Below are positions 22,160-32,632 of a DNA stretch of 64,000 bases, one piece after another (the first letter of the stretch is position 1; every line of letters begins with the position of its first letter). Source of the stretch: Palaemon carinicauda (Eukaryota > Arthropoda > Malacostraca > Decapoda > Palaemonidae); contig NC_090751.1 in NCBI RefSeq assembly GCF_036898095.1, forward strand, positions 75,411,067-75,475,066, given 5' to 3'. The notes beneath the pieces were generated by a model. It had not been told where the DNA came from. It made no database searches and saw only the letters and a program-made list of their open reading frames with translations. A program made the position numbers and the translations under genes.

Positions 22160-23950
22160 CTATGGATTATTTCTGGAAGACATCTTGGATGAGGTCTTCC
22201 CATTAGAAGTTTTTAATGTAACATTATTACCAGTAGGTTTCTTCAGAGGTGGTCTTGTTATGTTGGGTTTAACGTTGGTGATTTTCTTTGTATTCTTTTT
22301 TTCTATTTGTTGAGGTGGATGGTGGACCTCAACTTGAATTTCTGATTTATTCAGTCCATCTTCTGGTTCATTAGAAACATCAACAGACAAAACATCAAAT
22401 CTATTTGATGTCATAACCTTAACGTTTCTAATGGAGGGTGGAGAGAGAGATGGAGGTCTCTCTCTTTGGCGATTAATAGATGGTGGGATTCGAGGTTTTT
22501 GCACCTTTCCCACAACAGGTGCATCAGGTAAGTTAGTCTTAAGTGGAACCTCCATCAGATCAGGCAAGGACATGGCCTGAGAGAGGTTTGTATTACTTTT
22601 TGTAATGGCGGCTGAAGGCTGTACAGCAATGGGCAATGACCTAGTGTTAATACACCGTGGTAAAGCCTCAGGAGGTGATATGGTTACCTCGTTATTTGAC
22701 ATTTTGTCAGATAGTATACTTTTTTTTGAGCTTTTGGCAGTGCTAGGTTGGTTTGATTTTAATGCCTTAGCATATGTATTTGATTTATTTAATAATCTTT
22801 TGGCATGGGTCACACTTATGTGTTCTAAGTTTGATTTGTTGAGGGCAGCTTCCTCCAACTTATATAGCTCGCAGATCTTGTCTGTGGATTTGTGATTCGA
22901 GCTGCAATTTAAACACCTGGCTCCAAGTGCACACTCTCCATGGTAAGATTTGGAGCAAATACCACACATCTTCTCATTTTTGCAAACTTTGGACGGGTGC
23001 CCAAATTTAAAACAATTAAAGCATTGCAATGGCTTCTGCTTGAAGGGTCTTACTTTAATCCTTTCGTTCTCGATAATAATATGAAAAGGTACATCAGCAT
23101 CCTGGAACGTAAGGATTATCATTGATGTACCTGGGGCTTTATGAACTTTCTAAACATTTAATGGACACATGGCCAGTATCTCCTCCTCTGTAAAATCATA
23201 TAGATCTTTGTTAAAAACTACGCCCCTTCCGTAGCTAAAATTTAGGTGGGGTTTGACATCTAACTTAATGTCATCATTATTTATTTTCATGTTGGACAAT
23301 ATTACCGACTGTGTACTGGATTTGGCATGGATAAGGAAACTATTTTTTCCGAAACGAGATATATCGCCTGGTGCAATAGTTCCTACTTTTTTCTGAATCA
23401 ATTTGCATATTTTAAAATAATTCCCTGTAACCCCCTTTGATTCAGCTATAAGCCACATCGGTGGTTTTGGATTTCTCTGGGAGGGCATGACTAAATCTGC
23501 GCCTTTTTCCAACCAATCGGCAGGCCTGTACACATCTAAATCTTTTGGTACCTTATCGCAGAGAGCAGCCGCGACATTCAAGTTATTAATTTTAATATTC
23601 TTCAAATTACTTATTGCACTAAATGCTTCGTCATAACTACTATAAGATATCCATGAATCCCAAGTTTCAGCTTCAAGTTTCATCCTTATTTCTTTTATGT
23701 ATCCATAGCATTCAAATGCTTTACATAGATCATCATAATTTGTTTCTATTGAAACTTGTGTAACATGGAGGATTCGAAGTTTCCTCGTGTTACCCAAATT
23801 ACTTGATTTAGAAATATCAGTAGAATGGTCCTTTCCCGTTCCGAGGTCATCAACAGAGCTATCCCTCATCACATTAGCAGAGGTCGTCAACAGTGCCGGG
23901 GGAGAGTCAGCGTATCCAGGAGATGGGGGTTCGTTCCTTAAAGAATCCAT
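22160..23950 (-). pseudogene. LINE ORF1: RRM-like and zinc-knuckle RNA-binding protein
   Basis: The ORF1 protein would coat LINE RNA. The N-terminal frame (23950-23150) holds an RRM-like fold at about residues 56-135: a beta strand RKLRILHV, a helix around DDLCKAFECYGYI, EIRM, WDSWISYSSYDEAFSAI and NNLNVAAAL. A single in-frame TAG follows CPLNV at 23150. The same frame then continues (KVHKAPGTSM) to 22160 with three cysteine knuckles: CFNCFKFGHPSKVC, CGICSKSYHGEC and CLNCSSNHKSTDKIC. The C-terminal third is Pro/Ser/Lys-rich. Both contig copies carry the TAG, so it is not a simple base-calling error; it either inactivates the protein or is read through. ORF2 starts 15 bases after the ORF1 stop. 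Confidence 0.85.
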
Positions 23951-24780
23951 TATACTAAAGAGAGGGAAAAAGAGTTAGTTTGATGTACCTGCTCGAGAAT
24001 GTTAGGCCATCACGCGTCGGAAAGGAAATTTGCACTCTCCACTATCGGCACAATGAGAGTATACTTCCCAGATGGTCCACTCCATACCCTACCCGAAGGA
24101 TAGCATCAAAACAGATATAGAGGCACAGGTGTAAGCTGAACCCGCCTGTTAGGACTGAGACCAAGAAATTATGGAATCATCCTCCCCATATCTATAATGA
24201 CGGGCTTCCGGCCAAAAGCCGAGAGTCCTACCCCAAGCATTGGATCCCCCTGGATTCCGAAGACCCAACACTTGAGAATAGTTCCGCCAAAAAGGTCCAA
24301 ACCATCTTCGGGATGGCTGAAATCATCCAATACTCTCACATATAGCTTTGAATGCAAACACCTCCCAACCGTGATACCTCCTCCCACTCATCAAAGCAGG
24401 CAGCAATAAAGGATGTATGAACATCCCCGCCGGGGCTCCAATGGATGTAAAAACATCCAAGCCATAGGAGAAAAGAAAAAAAAAAAAAATAAATAAATAA
24501 ATAAATAAATATATATGTACATAATATATACACACATAATGACGGAAATTTTTCTCATAGAGTTTGGAAAGCAAGACTAAAGAAAGTTTGTGAAATTAGG
24601 ATAAGGTCGAAGTAGTATTGAGAAAAAGAAAAAGGTAAAAGAGAGAAATTCAGATTCGAACTGGGGGAGCAATTTCCCCAAGTTCGAGAGCCCTCTTGCC
24701 CGTCACCAAGTTTCAGCACGGTAATGAAATGCCGTGCTGAAGCTTAATGACTTCATCAAGGCATTCTCTCATTAAGAGGG
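23951..24780 (-). other. LINE 5' untranslated region
   Basis: About 830 bases between the ORF1 start and the 5' target duplication, without a long frame. It contains a poly-A plus (AAAT)n tract on the plus strand at 24476-24512, which is unusual here and might be the tail of a separate small insertion. The region should contain the LINE's internal promoter, but I cannot point to a specific element. Confidence 0.55.
24476..24512. repeat. Poly-A/(AAAT)n tract
   Basis: Thirteen or so A bases followed by six AAAT units and an AT run, within the LINE 5' region. Confidence 0.9.
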
Positions 24781-24791
24781 TCATTGCCGAG

Positions 24792-26867
24792 AGCGGAAAG
24801 GAGTTTCCTCCCGCCGAAAGGCAATAAGACCGTTATTGCTGGAGAAGAGGCCTCAAGGGAAGAGGTATATCTCCCACGGCACCAACCACCTTAGACTCTT
24901 CACTTTGCCTGGGAGACCCCTGTGGATGACTATCGCAGATGACGCGACCTCCGTACCACGACTGTAGGTTGTCTCTTCTTGAGGAGGAAGCGTAGTATCT
25001 CCAGGCATGAAGCCGAAGCGACGCTCCGGTTCGGGAGAGATGTCGCAGTGTGGTTGCTTGAGTAGTCTGCGCCGTGGGAGAAGCTCTCCCGGGAGTTCCG
25101 TCAGGGGAAGCAGAGGGTCCAGAAACCGTTCTGCGCATAGGCCCAGTGGAGCTCTCCCATTGATAGGTTGACAGACAACCTGGTCTTGTTGAGACCCATT
25201 GTCCACAGACAAAAAGGAGGGAAGACGCAGGCGTCGAAGTTGTCCCACCATCACCGGAATGCATCTTGCCAGAGTCTCGGGGTCTGAGACTGGGGGGAAG
25301 AATAGCGGAAGCTTGAGGTTCCAAGCTGTCGCGATCAGGTCCCCCAGACCAGTACCTGCTGGTTACCCAAGGTCAAAGACCCCCAGGTACACTCTCTCTA
25401 CGAGTCTCTGCTCGGATAGTCTGAGAGAACATTCCCCTGCCTGGAATGAGAGCGCCGATGGTGGTATTGAGAGAATCTCAATCATCCCGGTATCTCTACT
25501 GCAAGATGTGAAGGTGTGAAAATGCGTCCCCTGCTGGTTAGAATACGCCAGAATCATGAAGTCGACGCGCAGGCAGGAGCTGTAGGATCTGTAGAGGGGC
25601 CAGACTAAGGCCCCTAAGACTGCCTGAATGATGGAGAGGTATCCTTCAGGTCTTGACCATAGGCCTGGATCGGAACATGCCCCCCCCCCCCCTTTTCCTC
25701 TGACGAGTCCGAGAACCGCATCAAGAATGTGAGGAAAGGACGAGAATATCCACTACCATCAAGAGGCTCCATAGGTCAACACCCATTACCGGTCTAATAG
25801 TTCCGCTGGTCCCATAGGGCCAGGGAGTCCGGTTAAACATTGCCTGAAGCCACCGGAACTTGGATCGCCCCACATGGAACTTATCCTGAGGCGACCGTTC
25901 GGACTATAGACGGGTCAATGAGGAATGAAGAACTAGGAAACGTTCCAAGGTAGGGCTGAAAGCTCTGCTTGACTGAGAACAGGTACTGTGACTCTCCTCA
26001 GTCTTGCCACAGTCAACCGAGAGGAAGGCTCGGAGGATGTGGTAACAGAAACTGGCGTCCCCAGGTGGTCACCCATCCAAGCACCGACGTTGCTTAACCT
26101 CGCTGGACGGAGGAGAAGCGGGGTTTCCAACGTGGTAAGGCCGTTGACTCAATATCATGGCCAGATACTCCAGATGTTGAGGCAGAGGAAGAGAAGGCCC
26201 CAAGCAAAATACCATGAGCCCACACTCATGGTAAGCATCCGGAAGCTTGTCCCGGCGCTGAAGAAGGTCGAACCCGAGCCTACCGGAGTTGACCAGCCCT
26301 CCAAACACCAGAGGAGCGGAAGCCCGCACCTGAGCGGCCAAGAGGACGGCAGGGAGAGTTCTCTGGAGAAACAAACCTGCTATGCCACGGCGGGATAGCC
26401 ACACTGCATCATAAGCAGGAATACTTGCAGTCTAGGCTGAATTCGACGAGCACCCTGGAAGATGGATGGAATGGAAACTGAAAGTACCCGTCCTTCCGAT
26501 CCAGGGTTTAAGGAGTCCTGTCGCCTCGTTACCAGTCTGATCGATTCTGCTGGTCTACGCTGGCCGAAGTTTGTTCGACAAACTTGATCAGGGCTGAGAG
26601 ATCGACTACGGACATCCCCTCTCAGATCCTTCCTTACAAGAAAGGATCGACTGAGGGGGCCGGGGGTGAAGCCGTCGATGATCCTAAGGAAGACCTTCGC
26701 CTAAGGTATGGATAATTCTGCCCAACCGGGCCACTCTGCTGACGCTATGGCATAGAGGTTCAGAGACACTGAATTCGCTGACAGAGACGGCAGGCACGAT
26801 ATCCTTGGCTAATCACAGAGATTGTGCGGGAATGGGCATCGGGAAGCTGTCATTCGGATGAGTAAAC
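24792..26867 (-). pseudogene. DIRS-like RT/RNase H relic (unit P)
   Basis: The middle of unit P after removing the LINE. Short stretches in shifting minus frames match a DIRS-type reverse transcriptase: a VDLSALIKFV block, then KDGYFQFPFHPSSR near 26480 (compare the catalytic-Asp motif region of RT), and ECGLMV...QHLEYLAMIL near 26150-26230, like the segment after the YLDD box. Numerous stops and shifts make it non-functional. The cognate region of unit Q (32640-34500) shows the same blocks, which supports common descent. A poly-C run lies at about 25679-25693. Confidence 0.55.
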
Positions 26868-28435
26868 TTAAGCATCCTCCCAGCGAAAAACCTGCAATCC
26901 TAGAGTTCGTGAACTCCTTTTAGGACTATGCCCCCCCCGGGGGAGTCTCCCGTGCCATCTGTTCCTGACAGGAGGAAACTGCAATTGGACACCTTGTCCC
27001 AGTTGTCGTAGCCGATAACTTAGGCCGACGTGGTTGAAAGAAAAGGGCGCTGGAGCCCTGCAGAGTTTGGAAGAAAGCCCCTTGGAGGAGTGAAACCGGA
27101 AGTAGATTTCCTCCGCACAGCAGCTGTCTAAGTCTCTGTCCTTGGGCACAAACAAACTCTTCTCAAGGATGGAAGGGTGTCTGAGGTCGTCGACCTCCAC
27201 AGATGAGACACCCGAAGGAAGCCCTCAGTCAGCGCGTCCAGATGGTACAACATCGAGCTTGTCCGCAAGTTAGATACTTAACGACGAAAGGCCAAGGTGC
27301 CTGAGCTCGAGAGGAGGAAAGTACCCCTGATCTTCCTGTAGCTTCCTTGAACCAAACCTTCGGCCGTAACCGAGGAGGGAAAGGACCTGGTAAGCTCCCA
27401 GAGGAAGGGGTAAGCCGTCACCCCTTGTCCGATGGAGAAATCTCGAACAGAAAGCCCCCCCGCCAAAAATCCTTCCAGGGAATGACGGGGAAGGGCTAAC
27501 CAGGTTCAGGAAAGAGGAGTGTTGCTCAGATCTCCCTTAAGTTTCTCCTATTCTTGCAAGTGCCATGCTCTGCGTTTATGGGGTGAGGCCGTGTTCTGGA
27601 AAAACGCTCCAGAAGAACTCGCCAGGCTGGCCATGCTGCGAAAACCCCATTGGGAGTAGTGGTCGCAATCGCCCTGGAGCTCGCGCGACGGTAATTCAAA
27701 GATTTTCGCGTGGGCGAACGTGGAAGCGCTCATGCGCGGTAACGCACACGAAGGTGAGCGAAGGAGCGCAGGAGGAGGGTGAGCGTGGTAGGAAGGGCGA
27801 GAGCTGGTGGTCGGCGAGCGATAACCCATAGACGAGCAATGGATACTGCAAGAAATAAGCCGACGTTTGTGCGAAGAAACACTGTAGGTTCGCGCGACGG
27901 AACACCATCCGTCCGCGTGATGGAAAACCGTTGGTTCGCGCGTGGGCGAACATTGGAGAGCATGGGCGCGGACGCGCATGAGCGTAGACGTGCAGGCACG
28001 TGGGCGTGTGGGCGCGCAGGCGAATGTTCGTGCGGGCGCACAGGAGAGCGGTCGCGCAGGCGAGCGGTCGTGAGGGTGGGCAGGTGGATGAGCGCGAGTC
28101 CGAGGCGGCGAACGCAAGCGTTAGCGCGATGGCGAGGAAACGCGCTGCCGCGTGGGCGAGGAAGACCGCTGGGGATATGGTTCAACAAGCGATCGGTGGT
28201 GAGCCAGTGAGCGCTAACGCGCAGGTTGGCGATGGCGCGTTGTGTTATGCCGACGCGATGGTCGAGCAGCATGCGCAGGTGAGCGATCGTGCGTTGGCGA
28301 GCAATACGAGAAGGTGAGCGATCGCGAGCAGCATGTGCAGGAGGGCGATCGCGCAATGGTGATCAGCATGCGCAGGTGGGCGGTCGCGCGATGGCGAGCA
28401 GCCTCTGCAGGTGGGCGATCGCGCGATGGCTATCA

Positions 28436-28925
28436 GCATGCGCAGGGTCGCGCGATGGCGATCAGCATCCGCAGGTGTGCGGTCGCGCGATGGCGATCAG
28501 CATCCGCAGTTGAGGGTCGCGCGATGGCGAGCAGCATCCGCAGTTGAGGGTCGCGCGATGGCGAGCAGCATCCGCAGTTGAGGGTCGCGCGATGGCGAGC
28601 AGCATCCGCAGTTGAGGGTCGCGCGATGGCGAGCAGCATCCGCAGTTGAGGGTCGCGCGATGGCGATCAGCATCCGCAGTTGAGGGTCGCGCGATGGCGA
28701 TCAGCATCAGCAGTTGAGGGTCGCGCGATGGCGATCAGCATCCGCAGTTGAGGGTCGCGCGATGGCGAGCAGCATCCGCAGTTGAGGGTCGCGCGATGGC
28801 GATCAGCATACGCAGTTGAGGGTCGCGCGATGGCGATCAGCATACGCAGTTTGAGGGTCGCGCGATGGCGATCAGCATCCGCAGTTGAGGGTCGCGCGAT
28901 GGCGATCAGCATGCGCAGGTGAGCT
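28436..28925. repeat. Minisatellite, 34-bp unit, unit P
   Basis: About 14 tandem copies of a 34-bp unit (GGGTCGCGCGATGGCGA, then TCAGCATCCGCAGTTGA) with point variants (GAGCAG for GATCAG, CATACGCAG for CATCCGCAG). Because 34 is not a multiple of three, the minus-strand translation cycles through three peptides, yet no stop appears in the array. Confidence 0.95.
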
Positions 28926-29354
28926 AGTAGCTGGCGAACCATGTTCCTTCAGAAGAGTTGGAGAACGTTGGCGTGCTGGCTGTAACACACGAGGGCGATC
29001 CGGAGATCACCGAGAGACAGGTGATCGCTGACGAGCTGATGATCGCTGACGAGCAGAAGGCTACGCGTGGAAGCCTGCGTATAGAAGAAGAGTCCTTGAC
29101 TCCGACCTGAACCGAAGTTCGAGATCGCGAGGGCGAACGTGGGCGCACAGGGCGCGTAACAGGAACCATCAGGAACAGCAGGGATGATCAACATGAAAGC
29201 GCTGACGAACAGGAGAGCGCTGATGAGCAGAAGAGCGCCTGTGCGTTAACACTGAGCAGGAGCAGGAGAGAACACAGCAGAAGGGCGCTCAGGGAAACCC
29301 TGACACGCAAGGGAAGAACCCCCGTGGGAGGCAACCCTTAGCCCCGAAGGGATC

Positions 29355-29445
29355 GTTGTCCGCCGGAAGACTGATGTCCGTCGGAAGACCGCTGTCCGTC
29401 GGGAAGACCGTTGTCCGTTGGGAAGACCGTTGCCCGTCGGAAGAC
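29355..29445. repeat. ~21-bp tandem repeats in gag relic (P)
   Basis: Four or five copies of a unit containing TGTCCGTCGGGAAGACCG; the Q counterpart at 37470-37580 has one more copy. Confidence 0.8.
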
Positions 29446-30740
29446 GAGATCAGACTGCTGTCCCTTTGCACCAAGGCGGAAGATCGAGAAAAAGGAGTTG
29501 TAGGCTGCAAACAGAGATTCAAAAAGGCACCTCAAGCACCCTTATACGGAGATGAGAGGCCCTTACGACGAGGCGGACGGTGGGCCTTACGGCGAGGGAG
29601 GCCAACAGCAACAGAAGAAACCTCCGAAGAGGAGTCTCTATGAGTGTACTCTCGCGAACGAAAGAGAAACACTTCGTAGAAGAGACTGGTCAGCAGTGAC
29701 CTAAAAGGAGCAATCCTCCGAAGAGGAGCTCCTGCAGTTGCCCAGCCCCTTGAGCGAAACTGCAGGTGTGACCGCTCAGCACCAAGAGCATAGTCGCACG
29801 AAAAAAAGGCAAGAGGAGAACCCTCCATAAGGGGAAAAACTCAAGCCTGGACAGGAAAAACTTCCCTCGGAAGGAAAGTTACCTGCCCAATGAGGCAAGC
29901 CTCCTGAGAGTTCTAAAATAAACTGGAGAGCTGTCCGTCGTCACGGGAGTACTTCCAGTAGAAGGAGACACGCCCCTGACAAAAACACAAGGGGGGAGGC
30001 AGCAACAGCCAAATCCCCAGGACTCAACAAGACAGCTCACACCGTTGCCATATTACAGAAACGAACTAGATCGGTAACTGTAAAAAAATAAAACAAAAAA
30101 CATTAGTACACATTCATTCCCCCGGGAAGGCTCCGAAGAGGAATCCCGAGGGAAAGGAAACAAGAATTACACAACAGGCACGTGTCCTCACAACCACTTA
30201 CACTCACGGAAGGAGAGCTGTAACCAAAACAGAATTATAACAATTATAATTATGTAACTATGTAATTATGTAATCTAAAAATGAATGAACACTAAAGAAA
30301 GAACGAAAACCCCGAAAGGAATCGTTCTACAAAGCTGAAAAATTAACAAATACAATTAGATTCATAAACTAATTAAGACAAACGTACGGCGTAGCAACAC
30401 CCCCACACGGAAAGGAAGCTACAAGGGCGTAGTAACACGTAGTAGAAGGGGGAACGACCTCAAGAGAGAGAGAGAGAGAGAAAGACATAAGTCAAACTCG
30501 ATCGCCACCCATAACGCCGTGGCGGCCAACTGCCGAGGACACCACGTAGATACGTACACTACACACACAAATCTGAAAAGGAAACTTACTGATTTCTATA
30601 CTCAAATATGTATACAAACATGAAAACATGTTTACATATATATTGAGTAAATGAAAAGTAAGCGATTAAGTAAAGACAAAACAAACAATGGCTGCCAAGA
30701 GAGGACCAAGACAGAGACGTCTGTCACAGTCCGAGCCAAA

Positions 30741-31207
30741 AGTGAAAGTGGGTATTCACCTGTGTGTGAGGGGGAGGAGGGGTAGCTAGCTACCACTCCC
30801 CTACCCCCCCGCTAACTAGCGCGGGGGTAATACACCCTCGTTAAATTCTAATGGCTCGCCTTTTCAGCTACGCTAAAAGTAATACCCTTTGTAAATAGCT
30901 AAGGTTTGTATGGTTAGGAAAAATACAAATTAACTTCGAATTTGTCATATTTACCATTTCAGCTGCGCTAAAAGGTAACCCTTTGTAAATAAGACAAATT
31001 CGAAGATAATTTTTATTTTTCCTAACCATACAAACCTTAGCTATTTACAAAGGGTATTACTTTTAGCGTAGCTGAAAAGGCGAGCCATTAGAATTTAACG
31101 AGGGTGTATTACCCCCGCGCTAGTTAGCGGGGGGGGGGGGGGGGTAGGGGAGTGGTAGCTAGCTACCCCTCCTCCCCCTCACACACAGGTGAATACTCAC
31201 TTTCACT
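30741..31207. repeat. Long palindrome at the P/Q junction
   Basis: Two arms of about 205-215 bp (30741-30946 and 30993-31207) are near-perfect inverted copies separated by 46 bp. The arms carry the CCTGTGTGTGAGGGGGAGG, GTAGCTAGCTACC, CGCTAACTAGCGCGGGGG, CCTCGTTAAATTCTAATGG and GTTAGGAAAAATACAAAT blocks. The right arm is the left inverted terminal repeat of unit Q. The left arm replaces the expected right terminus of unit P. The spacer contains a partial direct copy of the CAGCTGCGCTAAAAGG block. Confidence 0.92.
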
Positions 31208-31245
31208 TAGAGGTAGGACTTGTCTCGGGGGACAGGGCTGGCGGG

Positions 31246-31352
31246 CAAATATGTGTAAATAGCTAATGTTTGTATGGTTAGGAAAAATACAAATTATCTT
31301 CGAATTTGTCATTTGTTCCGTAACCGAAATACAAACCACGCTATTTACAAAG
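31246..31352. repeat. Internal complementary region of unit Q
   Basis: TAAATAGCTAATGTTTGTAT through GAATTTGTC is the reverse complement of the left terminus at 30993. After two bases it is followed by TTGTTCCGTAACCGAAATAC, the reverse complement of the right terminus at 39040-39070. The join of the two inverted ends is diagnostic of DIRS-type replication through a circle. Confidence 0.85.
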
Positions 31353-32632
31353 GGTGACTTATCCCTTAGAAAGGGTGGAAAGTCCCCAGCCATACTGGCT
31401 TTGGCTTTACCCGGGGACTCAGAATCTGAGTGAGTAGCACTCGAGAAAAGGAGTCCCTGCACCTCACAAGTTCCTTGCTCCGCAAGGAACCATGTGGCCT
31501 ACGTAAGCTTGTGTGTGAAGGAAGAAGTGTGACCCGTCCTAGGCAATTGACCTGGAGTTCCAGAAGGAACTCTGGGTTAGGACGTTCCCAATACCACCTC
31601 GTCAGGGTATGGGGGACGCGACAGTATTGACTCAATACTCGGAACACAAGGAAGCATGGTTTACCTGCAGAGGTTCGAGGTCAGCTATGCAGAGACCAGG
31701 ATGCTGCTTCCCCGTAGAGGGGATGATGAAGAAAGAAGTAAGGGCCAGACATACTTCTTTCGTTCATGCAGACTAAAACCTGATAACAATGCCCTCAACC
31801 TTCTGCTACCTGTCCAAAAAGGAGCCTGAGGTTAGACCAGCTGTTGTGTAGCTACCACAGAGCGATAGAAAATGTATCGAGACTCCTGTGGGTCACGCCC
31901 TGCAGGAAGCGGGCTGCGAAGGTCATTAGACGCTTCCAGACTCCAGCTTGTAGCACCTGCGTCACAGAGTAGTATTACTCGAAGGCGAGGGACGTTGCGA
32001 TGTATCCAACATCGTGCTGTAGGGCGACGTGACGGGGGAGGGTCTGGAGACAGGTCGAGATGAATGTCCTTGAGTCCGGGCTGAAGAGGTATACTGGTGA
32101 CTCTCCCCCCATGTCCTCTTTGTGCTCCAAAATCGGCTGCAACTGAGGACAAACTGCAGCTGTTCCCATCGCTAACCTCTCGATTCCTTTACTGGCAAGA
32201 AAGAGAAGGTCTTGGGACATCAGATACAGAATGGAGACTCGAAATCTTGAATGAATCGGACCGAAGGGCCGGGACACTTAGATTCTGAGTCTAGCCAACA
32301 ACTCAGGAGCGAGTCTGAATGTTGCCTTCCCCTCTTCCTTAGAAAGGGGGGAGTAGTAAGAGACCAAGAAGATTGCTTACACACTGGCCGTGGCCAGAGT
32401 GAGCAGAAGACCCAAGGCGGAATACAATCCGAGGCCTGTCGTAAAGGGTCTTGAGAAGATCTCTTAAAGGACTAAAAGTCCGAGCCATGCTCCAAGTTGG
32501 AGGTCTTCCTCCGACTAGGGCAGGGATGATCGTAGCTTCGCATGAGCGAGGATAGATCCAGCGGGCAGGAAAAAGTTATTCCTTTAAGCCCGAAGGTCAG
32601 GGAAAGGCTGAGCGACAGGCTTCATTGCAGAG
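31353..32632 (-). pseudogene. DIRS-like tyrosine recombinase relic (unit Q)
   Basis: Minus-strand pieces of a YR catalytic domain. 32277-31975 has LPRHVALQHDVGYIATSLAF, where HDV-x-x resembles the H-x-x-R box with the Arg lost. 32152-31832 supplies the downstream part ending VVATQQLV. The tail matches the usual closing residues of DIRS YRs. Frames change several times, so it is inactive. Confidence 0.6.

Larger units (their letters stand above)
18296..24780 (-). mobile_element. Full-length LINE with RNase H (I/Nimb/jockey-like)
   Basis: A complete non-LTR retrotransposon on the minus strand, flanked by an 11-bp target-site duplication TCATTGCCGAG (18285-18295 and 24781-24791). The 3' end carries four ATTC repeats (seen as AATGAATGAATG at 18296), and the 5' untranslated region runs from 24780 to 23951. 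Unit Q has the uninterrupted site around 32625 (CTTCATTGCAGAGAGCGG). Two frames follow the usual order: ORF1 with zinc knuckles, then ORF2 with endonuclease, RT, RNase H and a C-terminal CCHC. Presence of RNase H argues for the I/Nimb group rather than classical jockey, but the clade was not tested by phylogeny. Confidence 0.9.
26868..30000 (-). pseudogene. DIRS-like gag relic (unit P)
   Basis: A succession of short minus-strand frames with low-complexity composition. 27200-26868 reads MEVDDLRHPSILEKSLFVPK and continues with a CRAP-rich stretch that is conserved in unit Q (35022-34723). Further upstream come Arg/Ser/His-rich repeats, the minisatellite, and a Ser/Arg stretch with repeated TVFPTD-like blocks (29289-29522). 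No intact frame or zinc finger equivalent to unit O remains. The gag identity is inferred from position between RT and terminus and from unit O. Confidence 0.4.
24792..30946 (-). mobile_element. DIRS-like family A unit P, gag and RT side
   Basis: The continuation of unit P beyond the LINE. It is collinear with unit Q (32632 to about 38990) with only small indels, including a 16-base stretch near 25865 that is absent from Q and the different lengths of the minisatellites. Together with 2459-2709 and 16914-18295 it makes one degenerate unit of about 7.7 kb. Confidence 0.75.

Noticed and set aside
23961..24470. Small plus- and minus-strand frames in the LINE 5' region
   Set aside because: All shorter than 75 residues with no recognisable domain; better explained as untranslated leader.
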